Assembly: GCA_024400995.1 (NCBI GenBank)
Contig: JAKSLU010000008.1
Coordinates: 1-42,482 of the forward strand
DNA length: 42,482 nt
Reading direction: 5' to 3'
Origin: Bacteroidaceae bacterium
Lineage (GTDB): Bacteria; Bacteroidota; Bacteroidia; Bacteroidales; Bacteroidaceae
Shown piece after piece: positions 34,211 through 42,434 of this stretch (position 1 is the stretch's first letter; the number at the start of each line of letters is the position of its first letter). The notes beneath the pieces are model-generated. The model did no database searches and had not been told where the DNA came from. It worked only from the letters and a program-made list of their open reading frames with translations. Both the position numbers and the translations under genes were made by a program.

Positions 34211-34727
34211 GCTCGTGCCACTGCCAGAAGATGGCCACTCCCGCCTCGCCAAAGCGGAGGAGGCTCTGCGCCGTCTGCTCAGGGGTGCGCTCACGCTCGG
34301 GATGGGACTTGGAGTAGAACTTGTCGGCATAGCAGACGACCTGCTCCTCCAGCGTCTGGGGCTCCATGCCGGGCAGACCAGTGCCCGTGTGGCGCTCGCA
34401 GATGCGGGCCACTGCCTCCACAGGCACACCCTCTATCTCCGTCACGCCCTCCTGCTGCAGAGAGCGCAGCATGCGGGCTCCCTGAGGGCCGTGCACTATG
34501 TAGTGGTGCGTGCCATGGCAGTGTATGCCAGGGGCATCGCACTGGCATATACCCACGTCGTGGAGCATGGCACCGACACGAACGAGTTCTGCATCGAGAG
34601 AGAGTTCGGGATGGGCCTGTACGACCCTCATGGCATGGTTGCGCACCTGCTCGCTATGGTGGAGGAGGAGGGCGCGCAGGGGTGCGTTCGCCCCGTAGTA
34701 GCGGTCGATAATTTCGAGGACTGTCAT
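34200..34727 (-). CDS. HD-domain phosphohydrolase
   Basis: 175 residues. HD-domain proteins are metal-dependent phosphohydrolases, often acting on nucleotides. Visible residues are H31 (VRNHAMRV), H56-D57 (AMLHDVGI), a His cluster (IHCHGTHHYIVHG) and a late Asp (CYADKFYSKS). The product resembles small single-domain proteins found in many Bacteroidales. It is transcribed away from udk from overlapping promoters. The stop lies within the 22-bp array. The substrate is unknown. Confidence 0.85.
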   Translation of the reverse strand: MTVLEIIDRYYGANAPLRALLLHHSEQVRNHAMRVVQAHPELSLDAELVRVGAMLHDVGICQCDAPGIHCHGTHHYIVHGPQGARMLRSLQQEGVTEIEGVPVEAVARICERHTGTGLPGMEPQTLEEQVVCYADKFYSKSHPERERTPEQTAQSLLRFGEAGVAIFWQWHERYA

Positions 34728-34749
34728 ATTTTTTTCGCTTTTTGTGGTG

Positions 34750-34777
34750 CAAAGTTACATATTTTTGCTTAACTTTG
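34750..34777. promoter_or_regulatory. Back-to-back promoters for the HD-domain gene and udk
   Basis: TAACTTTG reads leftward at 34757-34750 (HD gene, about 23 bases before its ATG) and rightward at 34770-34777 (udk). The two -7 elements are 12 bases apart, so polymerase binding at one should block the other. Neither has a clear TTG at the standard distance. Confidence 0.6.
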
Positions 34778-34820
34778 CACTCCGAATATGCACTAATCTG
34801 CTCTAATCCCCCTCAAAAAC

Positions 34821-35456
34821 ATGATTATCATCGGCATTGCAGGCGGCACGGGATCGGGCAAGACCACCGTTGTACGCAAGATCGTAGAGTCACTGCCCGA
34901 GAGCAGCGTGGCTGTCATCCCCCAGGACTCCTACTACAACGACCAGTCGCATCTCCCTCTCGAGGTTCGCAAGTTGACCAACTTTGACCACCCCAACGCC
35001 TTTGAGTGGTCACTCCTGGCTCAGCAAATCGACCAGCTGCGCCATGGTCAAGCCATCGAGCAGCCCACCTACTCCTACATCACCTGCACACGCCTGCAGG
35101 ACACCGTCCACGTGGAGCCACGCGACGTGATCATCGTGGAGGGTATCATGGCGCTCTACGACAAGGAGTTGCGCGACCTGATGGACCTCAAGATCTATGT
35201 GGAGGCTGGTGCTGACGAGCGTCTGCTGCGCGTCATAGAGCGCGACACCGCCGAGCGCGGACACCCTCTGGAGATGCTCATCACCAAGTATCGCAACGTG
35301 CTCAAGCCCATGCACGACGAGTTCGTGGAGCCCACCAAGCAGTATGCCGACATCATCATCCCCAACAGTGGCGACAACGGCCCTGCCGTAGAGATGATGC
35401 GTGCCTACATTCAGGGTGTGGTCAAGGAGCAAAAGGGCCACACTATACTACACTAA
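34821..35456 (+). CDS. udk: Uridine kinase
   Basis: 211 residues, usual size. It phosphorylates uridine (and cytidine) with a nucleoside triphosphate in pyrimidine salvage. The P-loop is IAGGTGSGKTT (K14), followed by the substrate loop DSYYNDQSHLPLE, the YSYITCTR stretch and VIIVEGIMALYDKELRDLMDLKIYV in pieces. The end is followed after 5 bases by an AraC-type gene. Confidence 0.95.
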   Translation: MIIIGIAGGTGSGKTTVVRKIVESLPESSVAVIPQDSYYNDQSHLPLEVRKLTNFDHPNAFEWSLLAQQIDQLRHGQAIEQPTYSYITCTRLQDTVHVEPRDVIIVEGIMALYDKELRDLMDLKIYVEAGADERLLRVIERDTAERGHPLEMLITKYRNVLKPMHDEFVEPTKQYADIIIPNSGDNGPAVEMMRAYIQGVVKEQKGHTILH

Positions 35457-35461
35457 CCATC

Positions 35462-35851
35462 ATGAAAGCATACGTCACCCGCCAGAGCCAGACACAGACA
35501 GCGCGCATCTACGTGCAACTGCTCTCTCTGCTCAGCGTCGAAAAGCTCTATCTCGACCCTAATACCACCGCCGCGCTGCTAGCCCAGAAGATTGGCTGCG
35601 AGCCCCGCAACATCTCTGCCGCTGTGCAGGCTAGCACTGGTGCCAACTTTCCGACCCTCATCAACTCCATGCGTCTGCGTGAGGTGTGCAAACGTCTCAC
35701 CTCCCCCCGCTATGCCGACATGACGGTGGAGGATATCGGCCTGTCCTGTGGCTACAAGAGTCGCCAGGCCTTCTACACAGCCTTCCACCGCCTCTACGAC
35801 TGCACACCAAAGGAGTGGAGGGAGGCAGCCTCTCCCCGTCGCGGCTGCTGA
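35462..35851 (+). CDS. Small AraC-type DNA-binding regulator
   Basis: 129 residues made almost entirely of an AraC/XylS helix-turn-helix domain (LAQKIGCEPRNISAAVQ, INSMRLREVCKRL, VEDIGLSCGYKSRQAFYTAFHRLYDCTPKEWR). There is no ligand-binding domain. It is likely co-transcribed with udk. The last residues SPRRGC and the stop are encoded inside the dispersed repeat that begins at 35828, so the native C-terminus may have been replaced. Confidence 0.85.
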   Translation: MKAYVTRQSQTQTARIYVQLLSLLSVEKLYLDPNTTAALLAQKIGCEPRNISAAVQASTGANFPTLINSMRLREVCKRLTSPRYADMTVEDIGLSCGYKSRQAFYTAFHRLYDCTPKEWREAASPRRGC

Positions 35852-35906
35852 CGCACCGCGCCACCCCTCCCCTATTAGGGAGGGGGAGATACACCTAAAG
35901 GGTGGG
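35828..35906 (+). repeat. Left arm of an inverted pair of dispersed repeats
   Basis: The arm begins GCCTCTCCCCGTC and ends AGGGTGGG. Its inner 46 bases (35861-35906) match the reverse complement of 36001-36046 at 43 of 46 positions. The outer part aligns less well but shares the first 13 bases. The inner part contains the near-palindrome CCCCTCCCCTATTAGGGAGG. The arm starts inside the AraC-type gene. Confidence 0.85.
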
Positions 35907-36000
35907 CGCGAGTAAGAGATTATCAGCACTATAGAGGCTATAGACCATAGAAACTATATTATTATTAACTAACATCTAACCAACTTAACACCAACCACCT

Positions 36001-36082
36001 CCCACCCTTCAGAGGTATCTCCCCCTCCCTAATAGGGGAGGGGTGGCAGAGTGCCGCAAGGCAGCTCTGACGGGGAGAGGCT
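36001..36082 (-). repeat. Right arm of the inverted repeat pair
   Basis: The reverse complement begins GCCTCTCCCCGTCAGAGCTG and ends AGGGTGGG. The space between the arms (35907-36000, 94 bases) is AT-rich with repeated CTATAG-like words and no gene. The arm ends 18 bases before the ATG of the TonB-dependent receptor. The pair resembles REP/MITE-like dispersed intergenic elements. Confidence 0.85.
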
Positions 36083-36100
36083 TTATCTTTTAATTTAATT

Positions 36101-38101
36101 ATGCCAACTTTCCACCACTTCAGCCGCAAGGGGTATAGCCTCTTTGCCGCTCTGGGCAAGGAAGTGCACATCGGAGTGCTCAGCGCAGCCACACTGGCCA
36201 CTGCAGCACCCTGCCTCGCAGCCCCCGCCACTATCGTGACCGAGGGCGACAGCACGAGCAGCTCACGTCTGCTCGACGAGGCTACCGTCAGCGCCGCAAG
36301 CCTTGCACCTTTGGCCACCGACGTGGCCGCCCGCCAAGTGGTGACCCTCAGCCGTGACGACATCGCCGCGGCGGGTGTCACGACAGTCAATGACCTCCTC
36401 AAGCTTTGTGCCGCCGTCGATGTGCGCCAGCGTGGCCCACACGGCGTACAGACCGACATAGGCATCAGCGGAGGCACCTTTGATCAGGCTACTATCCTGC
36501 TCAACGGATTCAACATCTCCTCCCCCCACACCGGCCACTTGTCAGCCGACCTCCCCGTCAGCGCGCAGGACATTGAGCGCGTAGAGGTACTGGAGGGAGC
36601 CGCCGCCAGAGTCTATGGCACGCAGGCCTTCAGCGGCGTTATCAACATCGTCACACGCACCTCCACCACCCTCCCCTCCGCCGAGCTCAGCGCCAGCGGC
36701 GGACAGTACGGTCTGGCCACCATCGAGGGACGCACCTCGGCCTACGGACAGACCCTCTCCGCTGGCTACTCTCGTGCCGATGGAGCTACGGACCACTCTG
36801 CCTTTCAGTCCACCCACGCCTTCCTCCAGGGTTACATACCCCTCAGTTCTCATCCCGCAGAGCTCTCCTACCAACTCGGCTACAGCCTCAAGCCCTACGA
36901 CGCCAACACCTTCTATGGTGCCTCCTCCACCGACCAGTGGGAGCGCAACGAGCGCTGGATGGGTGCCCTCCGCCTGCAGACCACGGCAGGACGTGTGCAC
37001 CTCAGTCCCGCCATCAACTGGAACCGCTGGTACGACCACTATCAGTGGCACAAGGGCTCACCCGCTGGCGAGAACTACCACCGCGTAGATACCTACACAC
37101 TCCAGCTCCCCGCCCACCTGCGTTGGGTGGCCGGCACGACCGCCCTCGGCCTGGAGCTGCGCAACGAGGGCATACTCTCCACCAAGCTCGGCGAGCCCCT
37201 CCCCTCACCCGTCGCTGGCAGCGGGACACACTATCTGCGCAGCTGCAACCGCACCAACATCGGAGCCCATCTGGAGCATGACATAGTCCTCTCTCACTGG
37301 ACTCTCTCCGCAGGTGTACTGGCCAATCTCAACACGGGTCTCGACGCCCGCTGGCGCTTCTATCCAGGCGTGGACGTGGCCTGGCGCCCCCATCGCCACT
37401 GGACCCTGCAGGCCAGCTATGCCACTGGACTGCGTATGCCCACCTTCACTGACCTCTACTACTCTGGTGCCAACATCGAGGGCAACTCCCACCTGCGCCC
37501 TGAGCTCAGTCGCGACGTGTCCCTCCGTCTGCGTTGGCAGCGCCAGATGCTACGGGCCGACCTCAGCGCCTCCTATGCCCATCGTACCGACATGATCGAC
37601 TGGGTCATACTGGCCTCGGACACGACTCAGACCTTCCGCTCCGGCAACTTCAGCCTCCAGCACTGGGGACTGCGCCTCAACGCCGCCTGGCTTCCCCGCC
37701 AGCGCTGGGCTCAGTGTCCGCTGCGCGCCCTCAGCGTGCAGTATGCCTGGCTCCACGAGGACATAGACCATCCGCAGCCCATCACCGCCAGCAAGTACGC
37801 CATGGAGTATCTGCGCCACAAGGTGGTCGTCTGCGCCGACGGTCGTCTCTGGCGTCAGCTCAGCCTCAGCCTCTCCTGGCGTTGGCAACAGCGCACAGGC
37901 CAGGCTGCCGATGCCTACTCCCTCGTCGATGCCCGCCTCTCGTGGGATGACGAGACCCGCCCGCTGGGGCAAAAAGGCCGTCCGCTGGGCTGGAGCGTCT
38001 ATGCCGATGCCAAGAACCTGCTCAACCACCACTACCGCGAATATTTGTACGTGGAACAGCCCGGATTGTGGCTCTCAGGAGGTTTTCGTCTAAGATTTTA
38101 G
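36101..38101 (+). CDS. TonB-dependent outer-membrane receptor (BtuB/colicin-receptor type)
   Basis: 666 residues. A long signal (about 1-41) of the form FHHFSRKGYSLFAALGKEVHIG is shared by a group of Bacteroidales receptors. The plug domain (about 70-190) shows VNDLLKLCAAVDVRQRG and VEVLEGAAARVYGTQAFSGVINI. The beta barrel runs to the terminal Phe (GGFRLRF), the outer-membrane assembly signal. The small size without an N-terminal carboxypeptidase-like extension fits cobalamin or siderophore receptors more than SusC. No cobalamin riboswitch was recognised upstream and no partner transport gene is adjacent, so the ligand is open. Confidence 0.9.
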   Translation: MPTFHHFSRKGYSLFAALGKEVHIGVLSAATLATAAPCLAAPATIVTEGDSTSSSRLLDEATVSAASLAPLATDVAARQVVTLSRDDIAAAGVTTVNDLLKLCAAVDVRQRGPHGVQTDIGISGGTFDQATILLNGFNISSPHTGHLSADLPVSAQDIERVEVLEGAAARVYGTQAFSGVINIVTRTSTTLPSAELSASGGQYGLATIEGRTSAYGQTLSAGYSRADGATDHSAFQSTHAFLQGYIPLSSHPAELSYQLGYSLKPYDANTFYGASSTDQWERNERWMGALRLQTTAGRVHLSPAINWNRWYDHYQWHKGSPAGENYHRVDTYTLQLPAHLRWVAGTTALGLELRNEGILSTKLGEPLPSPVAGSGTHYLRSCNRTNIGAHLEHDIVLSHWTLSAGVLANLNTGLDARWRFYPGVDVAWRPHRHWTLQASYATGLRMPTFTDLYYSGANIEGNSHLRPELSRDVSLRLRWQRQMLRADLSASYAHRTDMIDWVILASDTTQTFRSGNFSLQHWGLRLNAAWLPRQRWAQCPLRALSVQYAWLHEDIDHPQPITASKYAMEYLRHKVVVCADGRLWRQLSLSLSWRWQQRTGQAADAYSLVDARLSWDDETRPLGQKGRPLGWSVYADAKNLLNHHYREYLYVEQPGLWLSGGFRLRF

Positions 38102-38120
38102 AGAAATTCTGCCTGCACAC

Positions 38121-38151
38121 TTGGCTATTTCGCACAAAAGTACTAACTTTG
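38121..38151 (+). promoter_or_regulatory. Promoter of the OmpA lipoprotein gene
   Basis: TTGG (38121-38124) is followed 23 bases later by TAACTTTG (38144-38151), then CAG. The predicted AT-rich leader is about 37 nt. Confidence 0.8.
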
Positions 38152-38194
38152 CAGCCGTATTTGTTTTACTTTATTAACTAAACTAACTACAACT

Positions 38195-38920
38195 ATGAAG
38201 TCAATCAAGTTTACAGTTATTGCACTTTGCGCCAGCATCGTACTCTCTGGCTGCAATGGTCTGAGCAACGCCGCCAAGGGTGGCATGATCGGTGGCGCAA
38301 GCGGCGGCGCTCTCGGCGCTGGCGTTGGTGCCCTCATCACCAAGCTCACCGGCAAGAATAACTATGGCAAGGCCACCGCTATCGGTGCTGCCGTAGGTGT
38401 AGCCGCTGGCTCTACCGCTGGTGCCCTCATCGGCCACAAGATGGACAAGGCCAAGAAGGCTGCCGAGGCTCTGAATGGTGCTCAGGCTGAACTCCTCGAG
38501 GACGGCATGGGTGTGAAGGTTACCTTCGAGAGCGGCATTCTCTTCAGCAGCTCCTCCAGCGCCCTCACCACTACTGCCCAGAGCAGCCTCGCTCAGTTCG
38601 CTCAGAACGTAGTTACCCCCGACATGGACCTCGCCATCGTTGGTCACACCGACAATGACGCCTGGAAGGGCTGCACCGCCGAGCAGAGCGTAGCCAAGAA
38701 CCAGACCCTCTCTGAGCAGCGCGCTAGCTCCGTGAGCAACTACCTCAAGACCAAGGGTTGCACCAGCACCCAGATCAAGACCGTTATCGGTCAGGGTCAG
38801 ACCAACCCCGTAGCCGACAACGCTACCGCTGCTGGCAAGGCTCAGAACCGCCGCGTAGAGGTGTACATCATCCCCTCCGACGCCATGGTAGCTGCCGCTA
38901 ACGCTGGTACCCTGAAGTAA
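38195..38920 (+). CDS. OmpA-family lipoprotein with glycine zipper
   Basis: 241 residues. Lipobox VLSGC gives lipidated C20. A glycine-zipper segment (about 28-85, GGMIGGASGGALGAGVGALI and AAVGVAAGSTAGALIGHKM) suggests membrane insertion. A C-terminal OmpA peptidoglycan-binding domain (about 105-230) has IVGHTDND, LSEQRASSVSNYL and QNRRVEVYI. It probably tethers the outer membrane to the cell wall. The exonuclease gene begins 15 bases downstream. Confidence 0.93.
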   Translation: MKSIKFTVIALCASIVLSGCNGLSNAAKGGMIGGASGGALGAGVGALITKLTGKNNYGKATAIGAAVGVAAGSTAGALIGHKMDKAKKAAEALNGAQAELLEDGMGVKVTFESGILFSSSSSALTTTAQSSLAQFAQNVVTPDMDLAIVGHTDNDAWKGCTAEQSVAKNQTLSEQRASSVSNYLKTKGCTSTQIKTVIGQGQTNPVADNATAAGKAQNRRVEVYIIPSDAMVAAANAGTLK

Positions 38921-38935
38921 ATCTCTGGTCAGTAC

Positions 38936-39583
38936 ATGCAGCGACTCGCTCAAAAGACTGACAAACACCTTATACCCGCCCTGGAACGCTTCACGTTTCC
39001 AGGGCGGATTGAGGTTGTACAGAGCCCTGCCGAGGCCGCTCGCGCCGTGAACTATCTCATGCGCCAGAGCGTCGTAGGCATCGACACGGAGACACGCCCC
39101 AACTTCAAGCGAGGAGGCATGCGCCCCGTAGCTCTGCTCCAGGTGAGCGATGAGCATATCTGCTTCCTCTTCCGCCTCACCATGACTGGCATGACACCCG
39201 AGATAGTCCGCCTCCTGGAGGATCCCAACATCACCAAGGTAGGCCTCAGCCTCAAGGACGATCTCCATGCCCTTCGCCGCCGCCACGCCACTCTGCAGGC
39301 GGGTGCCTGGGTTGACATCCAGGACATAGTGAAGAGCATGGGTATCGAGGACCTCAGTCTGCAGAAGATCTTTGCCAACGTCTTCCACCAGCGCATCTCC
39401 AAGTCAGCCCAGCTCTCCAACTGGGAGGCCGACGTCTATACCGACTCCCAGAAGCTCTATGCCGCCACCGACGCCTACGCCTGCCTACTCCTCCATCAGC
39501 GACTCCAGGAGCTACAGACTACCGGCGACTACTACATCGAGCCCGCCCCCGCCGATAGCCGCCCCGCCACCCTTAATTCATAA
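38936..39583 (+). CDS. DEDDy 3'-5' exonuclease (RNase D-like)
   Basis: 215 residues, a lone exonuclease domain without the HRDC domains of RNase D. Catalytic residues are visible: D50 and E52 (VGIDTETRP), an Asp in LSLKDDLHAL, and Y-x3-D in LYAATDAYACLLLH. Family members degrade RNA or DNA from the 3' end. The last codons and stop (LNS-stop) lie within a heptamer repeat tract. Confidence 0.9.
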   Translation: MQRLAQKTDKHLIPALERFTFPGRIEVVQSPAEAARAVNYLMRQSVVGIDTETRPNFKRGGMRPVALLQVSDEHICFLFRLTMTGMTPEIVRLLEDPNITKVGLSLKDDLHALRRRHATLQAGAWVDIQDIVKSMGIEDLSLQKIFANVFHQRISKSAQLSNWEADVYTDSQKLYAATDAYACLLLHQRLQELQTTGDYYIEPAPADSRPATLNS

Positions 39584-39614
39584 TTCATATTTCATAATTC
39601 ATAATTCATAATTC
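39573..39614 (+). repeat. Heptamer (ATTCATA) tandem repeat
   Basis: About six units of ATTCATA, one with a base change, run from the stop codon of the exonuclease to 12 bases before the TTG start of the methyltransferase gene. The tract replaces the normal ribosome-binding region. Confidence 0.8.
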
Positions 39615-39625
39615 CCCTCCGCCCC

Positions 39626-40816
39626 TTGTACCCCTCCATCATCCTCAAGCGCGGAAAAGCCGAAAGCCTGAAGCGCTTCCACCCCTGGGTGTTCTCCGGA
39701 GCCATACACCAGCTCCCCGCTCACGTCGAAGAAGGCCAGATGGTCGATATCTTCGATGCTGAAGGTCACTATGTGGCCACTGGCCACTACCAGATCGGCT
39801 CCATCGCCGTCCGTGTGCTCACCTTTCGTCAGCAGAAGATTGACCGTGCCTTTTGGCGCCGCCGTCTGGAGCAGGCCTACCGTGTGCGCCAGGATCTGGG
39901 ACTCGTACGCCCCGACAACAACGCCTATCGCCTCGTTCATGGTGAGGGCGACCGCCTCCCTGGCCTCATCGTCGATATGTATGCCGACACTGCCGTTGTT
40001 CAGGCCCATAGCGTGGGCATGCACATGGAGCGCCAGATCATAGCCGAGGTGCTCTGCGAGGTGACGGGTGTACACAATATATATTATAAGAGCGAGACCA
40101 CCCTCCCCTACAAGGCCCATCTCCAGCAGGAGAACGGGTTCCTCATTGGCGGAGGCCGCGACATAGATATCGTGGCGGTGGAGAACGGCTTGCGCTTCAA
40201 CATCGACTGGCTGAGAGGACAGAAGACGGGCTTCTTCGTTGACCAGCGCGAAAACCGCAGCCTGCTTGAGCACTACAGTGCCGGCAAGAAGGTGCTCAAT
40301 ATGTTCTGCTACACGGGTGGCTTCAGTGTCTATGCCCTGCGTGGCGGTGCCGACATCGTGCACAGCGTCGATAGCAGTGCCAAGGCCGTGGATCTGGTCA
40401 ACGCCAACGTGGCGCTCAACTTTGGTGAGCAGCCCGACACGCTCCAGCGCCACCAGGCCTACTGCGAGGATGCCTTCCGCTATCTTGAGCACATGGGCGA
40501 CCAGTACGACCTCATCATACTCGACCCGCCTGCCTTTGCCAAACACAAAGACGCCCTGCGCAACGCCCTCAAGGGCTATACACGCCTCAACGCCATAGCG
40601 TTCCAGAAGATACAGCCCGGCGGCATCCTCTTCACCTTCAGCTGCTCTCAGGCCGTGAACAAGGACCAGTTCCGCCTTGCCGTCTTCACAGCAGCCGCCC
40701 AGAGCGGACGCCACGTGCGCATACTCCACCAGATACACCAGCCCGCCGATCACCCCATCAATATTTACCACCCCGAAGGCGAATACCTCAAAGGACTCGT
40801 CCTCCAGGTAGAGTAG
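39626..40816 (+). CDS. RlmI-like class I SAM-dependent rRNA methyltransferase
   Basis: 396 residues with a TTG start at 39626. No ATG lies near, and TTG gives the family N-terminus MYPSIILKRGKAESLKRFHPWVFSG in pieces. An N-terminal PUA RNA-binding domain (about 1-80) precedes the methyltransferase domain with VLNMFCYTGGFSVYAL (SAM binding), LIILDPPAF (motif IV) and FTFSCSQAV. E. coli RlmI makes m5C in 23S rRNA; the site here is not known. It is followed after 6 bases by rhamnulokinase. Confidence 0.92.
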   Translation: MYPSIILKRGKAESLKRFHPWVFSGAIHQLPAHVEEGQMVDIFDAEGHYVATGHYQIGSIAVRVLTFRQQKIDRAFWRRRLEQAYRVRQDLGLVRPDNNAYRLVHGEGDRLPGLIVDMYADTAVVQAHSVGMHMERQIIAEVLCEVTGVHNIYYKSETTLPYKAHLQQENGFLIGGGRDIDIVAVENGLRFNIDWLRGQKTGFFVDQRENRSLLEHYSAGKKVLNMFCYTGGFSVYALRGGADIVHSVDSSAKAVDLVNANVALNFGEQPDTLQRHQAYCEDAFRYLEHMGDQYDLIILDPPAFAKHKDALRNALKGYTRLNAIAFQKIQPGGILFTFSCSQAVNKDQFRLAVFTAAAQSGRHVRILHQIHQPADHPINIYHPEGEYLKGLVLQVE

Positions 40817-40822
40817 AAAGCC

Positions 40823-42307
40823 ATGAAAACCTACTTTGCTGCCGACCTCGGTGCCACCAGCGGACGCACCATCCTCGGCACCCTCACCGACGAGGGACAG
40901 CTCCACACAGAGGAGCTCACCCGCTTCAGCCATCCCCTCATACAGACCCGCGGCCACTACTACTGGGACATCCTGCATCTCTACAACGAGCTGCTCCGCG
41001 GTCTGCGCGAGGTAGCCCAACGCGGCATCCAGCTCTCTGGTATCGGCATCGACACCTGGGGCGTGGACTCCGTGTGCATCGGTGCCGACGGCGGTGTGCT
41101 CCGTGCTCCCCGCTCCTATCGCGATCCCGCCACCTTTGGCGCCATGGACCACTACCTCAGCCACGTCCACTCCCGTGAGGAACTCTACGGCATCACTGGC
41201 ACGGAGATACTGAACTTCAACTCCATCTTTCAGTATCACGCCATGCGCCTCGAGGGCGACTCCGCTCTGGAGCAGGCCGACGGCATCCTCTTCATGCCCG
41301 ATGCCCTAGCCTATATGCTCACAGGCGAGCGTGTGTGCGAATATACTATTGCCTCCACCTCTGGCCTGCTCAACGCCACCACCCGCGACCTCGACCCTGA
41401 GCTACTCCGCTCCGTAGGGCTGCGCCGCGAGCAGTTTGGCCGCCTCGTACAGCCAGGCGAGCAGATCGGCACGCTCACACCCGAGCTGCAGCAGCTCACG
41501 GGTCTGGGAGACGTTCCCGTCATCGCCGTGGCAGGCCACGACACCCAGGCCGCCATCGCCGCTCTCCCTGCCGAGGGTCCCGACATGGCCTATCTGAGCA
41601 GCGGCACCTGGAGTCTCATGGGCATAGAGACTGCTGAGCCCGTCATCACCGAACGCAGCCGTACCCTCAACTACACCAACGAGGGCGGCGTAGAGGGCAC
41701 CACCTGCCTGCTCAAGAACATCTGCGGCATGTGGCTCCTCGAGTCCTGCCGCCGCGAGTGGGCAGAGCAACAGGGCGGCACCCTCGCTACGGACTACGAC
41801 TCGCTCATCCGCGGTGCCGAGGATGTGCCAGCCTTCCGCAGCCTCATCTATCCCGACGCACCCGACTTTGCAGCACCCCAGAGCATGGTGCAGGCCATAC
41901 AGGAATACTGCCGCCGCACAGAGCAGCCCGTGCCAGAGACACCCGCCGAACTGACGCGCTGCATCTTTGATAGCCTCGTCATGCGCTACCGCGAGGTGCT
42001 CTCCCACCTGCAGGAGTTCTCCTCAGAGCCCATCCGCGTGCTGCACATCATCGGTGGCGGTAGCCGCAATGCCATGCTCTGCCAGCACACGGCCAACGCC
42101 CTCTCACTCCCCGTCGTAGCAGGCCCCACGGAGTGTACAGCCCTTGGCAACATTCTGCTCCAGGCCACAGCCACCTGCACCGCCCTCACCTCTCGGTGGG
42201 ACATGCGCCGCATCGTCCGCGCCACGGTGGAGACCCGTCGCTACGAGCCGCAGACCACGCCCCACTACACCGAGGCCTATGAGCGTTATCTGCGCATTTG
42301 TCACTAA
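40823..42307 (+). CDS. rhaB: Rhamnulokinase
   Basis: 494 residues, FGGY carbohydrate kinase family. It phosphorylates L-rhamnulose to rhamnulose-1-phosphate in L-rhamnose breakdown. Visible are the N-terminal phosphate loop AADLGATSGRTILG, GIDTWGVDSVCI, the second-domain AVAGHDTQAAIA, YLSSGTWSLMG and the ATP-binding HIIGGGSRNAMLCQ. Other rha genes are not in the window; they may follow past the right edge. Confidence 0.93.
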   Translation: MKTYFAADLGATSGRTILGTLTDEGQLHTEELTRFSHPLIQTRGHYYWDILHLYNELLRGLREVAQRGIQLSGIGIDTWGVDSVCIGADGGVLRAPRSYRDPATFGAMDHYLSHVHSREELYGITGTEILNFNSIFQYHAMRLEGDSALEQADGILFMPDALAYMLTGERVCEYTIASTSGLLNATTRDLDPELLRSVGLRREQFGRLVQPGEQIGTLTPELQQLTGLGDVPVIAVAGHDTQAAIAALPAEGPDMAYLSSGTWSLMGIETAEPVITERSRTLNYTNEGGVEGTTCLLKNICGMWLLESCRREWAEQQGGTLATDYDSLIRGAEDVPAFRSLIYPDAPDFAAPQSMVQAIQEYCRRTEQPVPETPAELTRCIFDSLVMRYREVLSHLQEFSSEPIRVLHIIGGGSRNAMLCQHTANALSLPVVAGPTECTALGNILLQATATCTALTSRWDMRRIVRATVETRRYEPQTTPHYTEAYERYLRICH

Positions 42308-42364
42308 CAAATAGCAAAAAACACCCCTCCACGTGCTCTAAAGCACAAAAAATCGCCTCCACGC

Positions 42365-42395
42365 TTGGTCATCTCCCCAAAAGTTCGTACTTTTG
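42365..42395 (+). promoter_or_regulatory. Promoter of the tRNA-Met gene
   Basis: TTGG (42365-42368) is followed 23 bases later by TACTTTTG (42388-42395), then CACC. Confidence 0.75.
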
Positions 42396-42434
42396 CACCT
42401 GCAATCGAGCAATTAAGCCTCGCATTGATATGAT

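Noticed and set aside
35852..36100. Cobalamin riboswitch upstream of the TonB-dependent receptor
   Set aside because: The space is filled by the inverted repeat pair and an AT-rich spacer. No conserved B12-box-like sequence was seen.
42315..42360. Intrinsic terminator of rhamnulokinase
   Set aside because: GTGCT-ctaa-AGCAC is only a 5-bp stem, and the following run is A, not T, on the coding strand.
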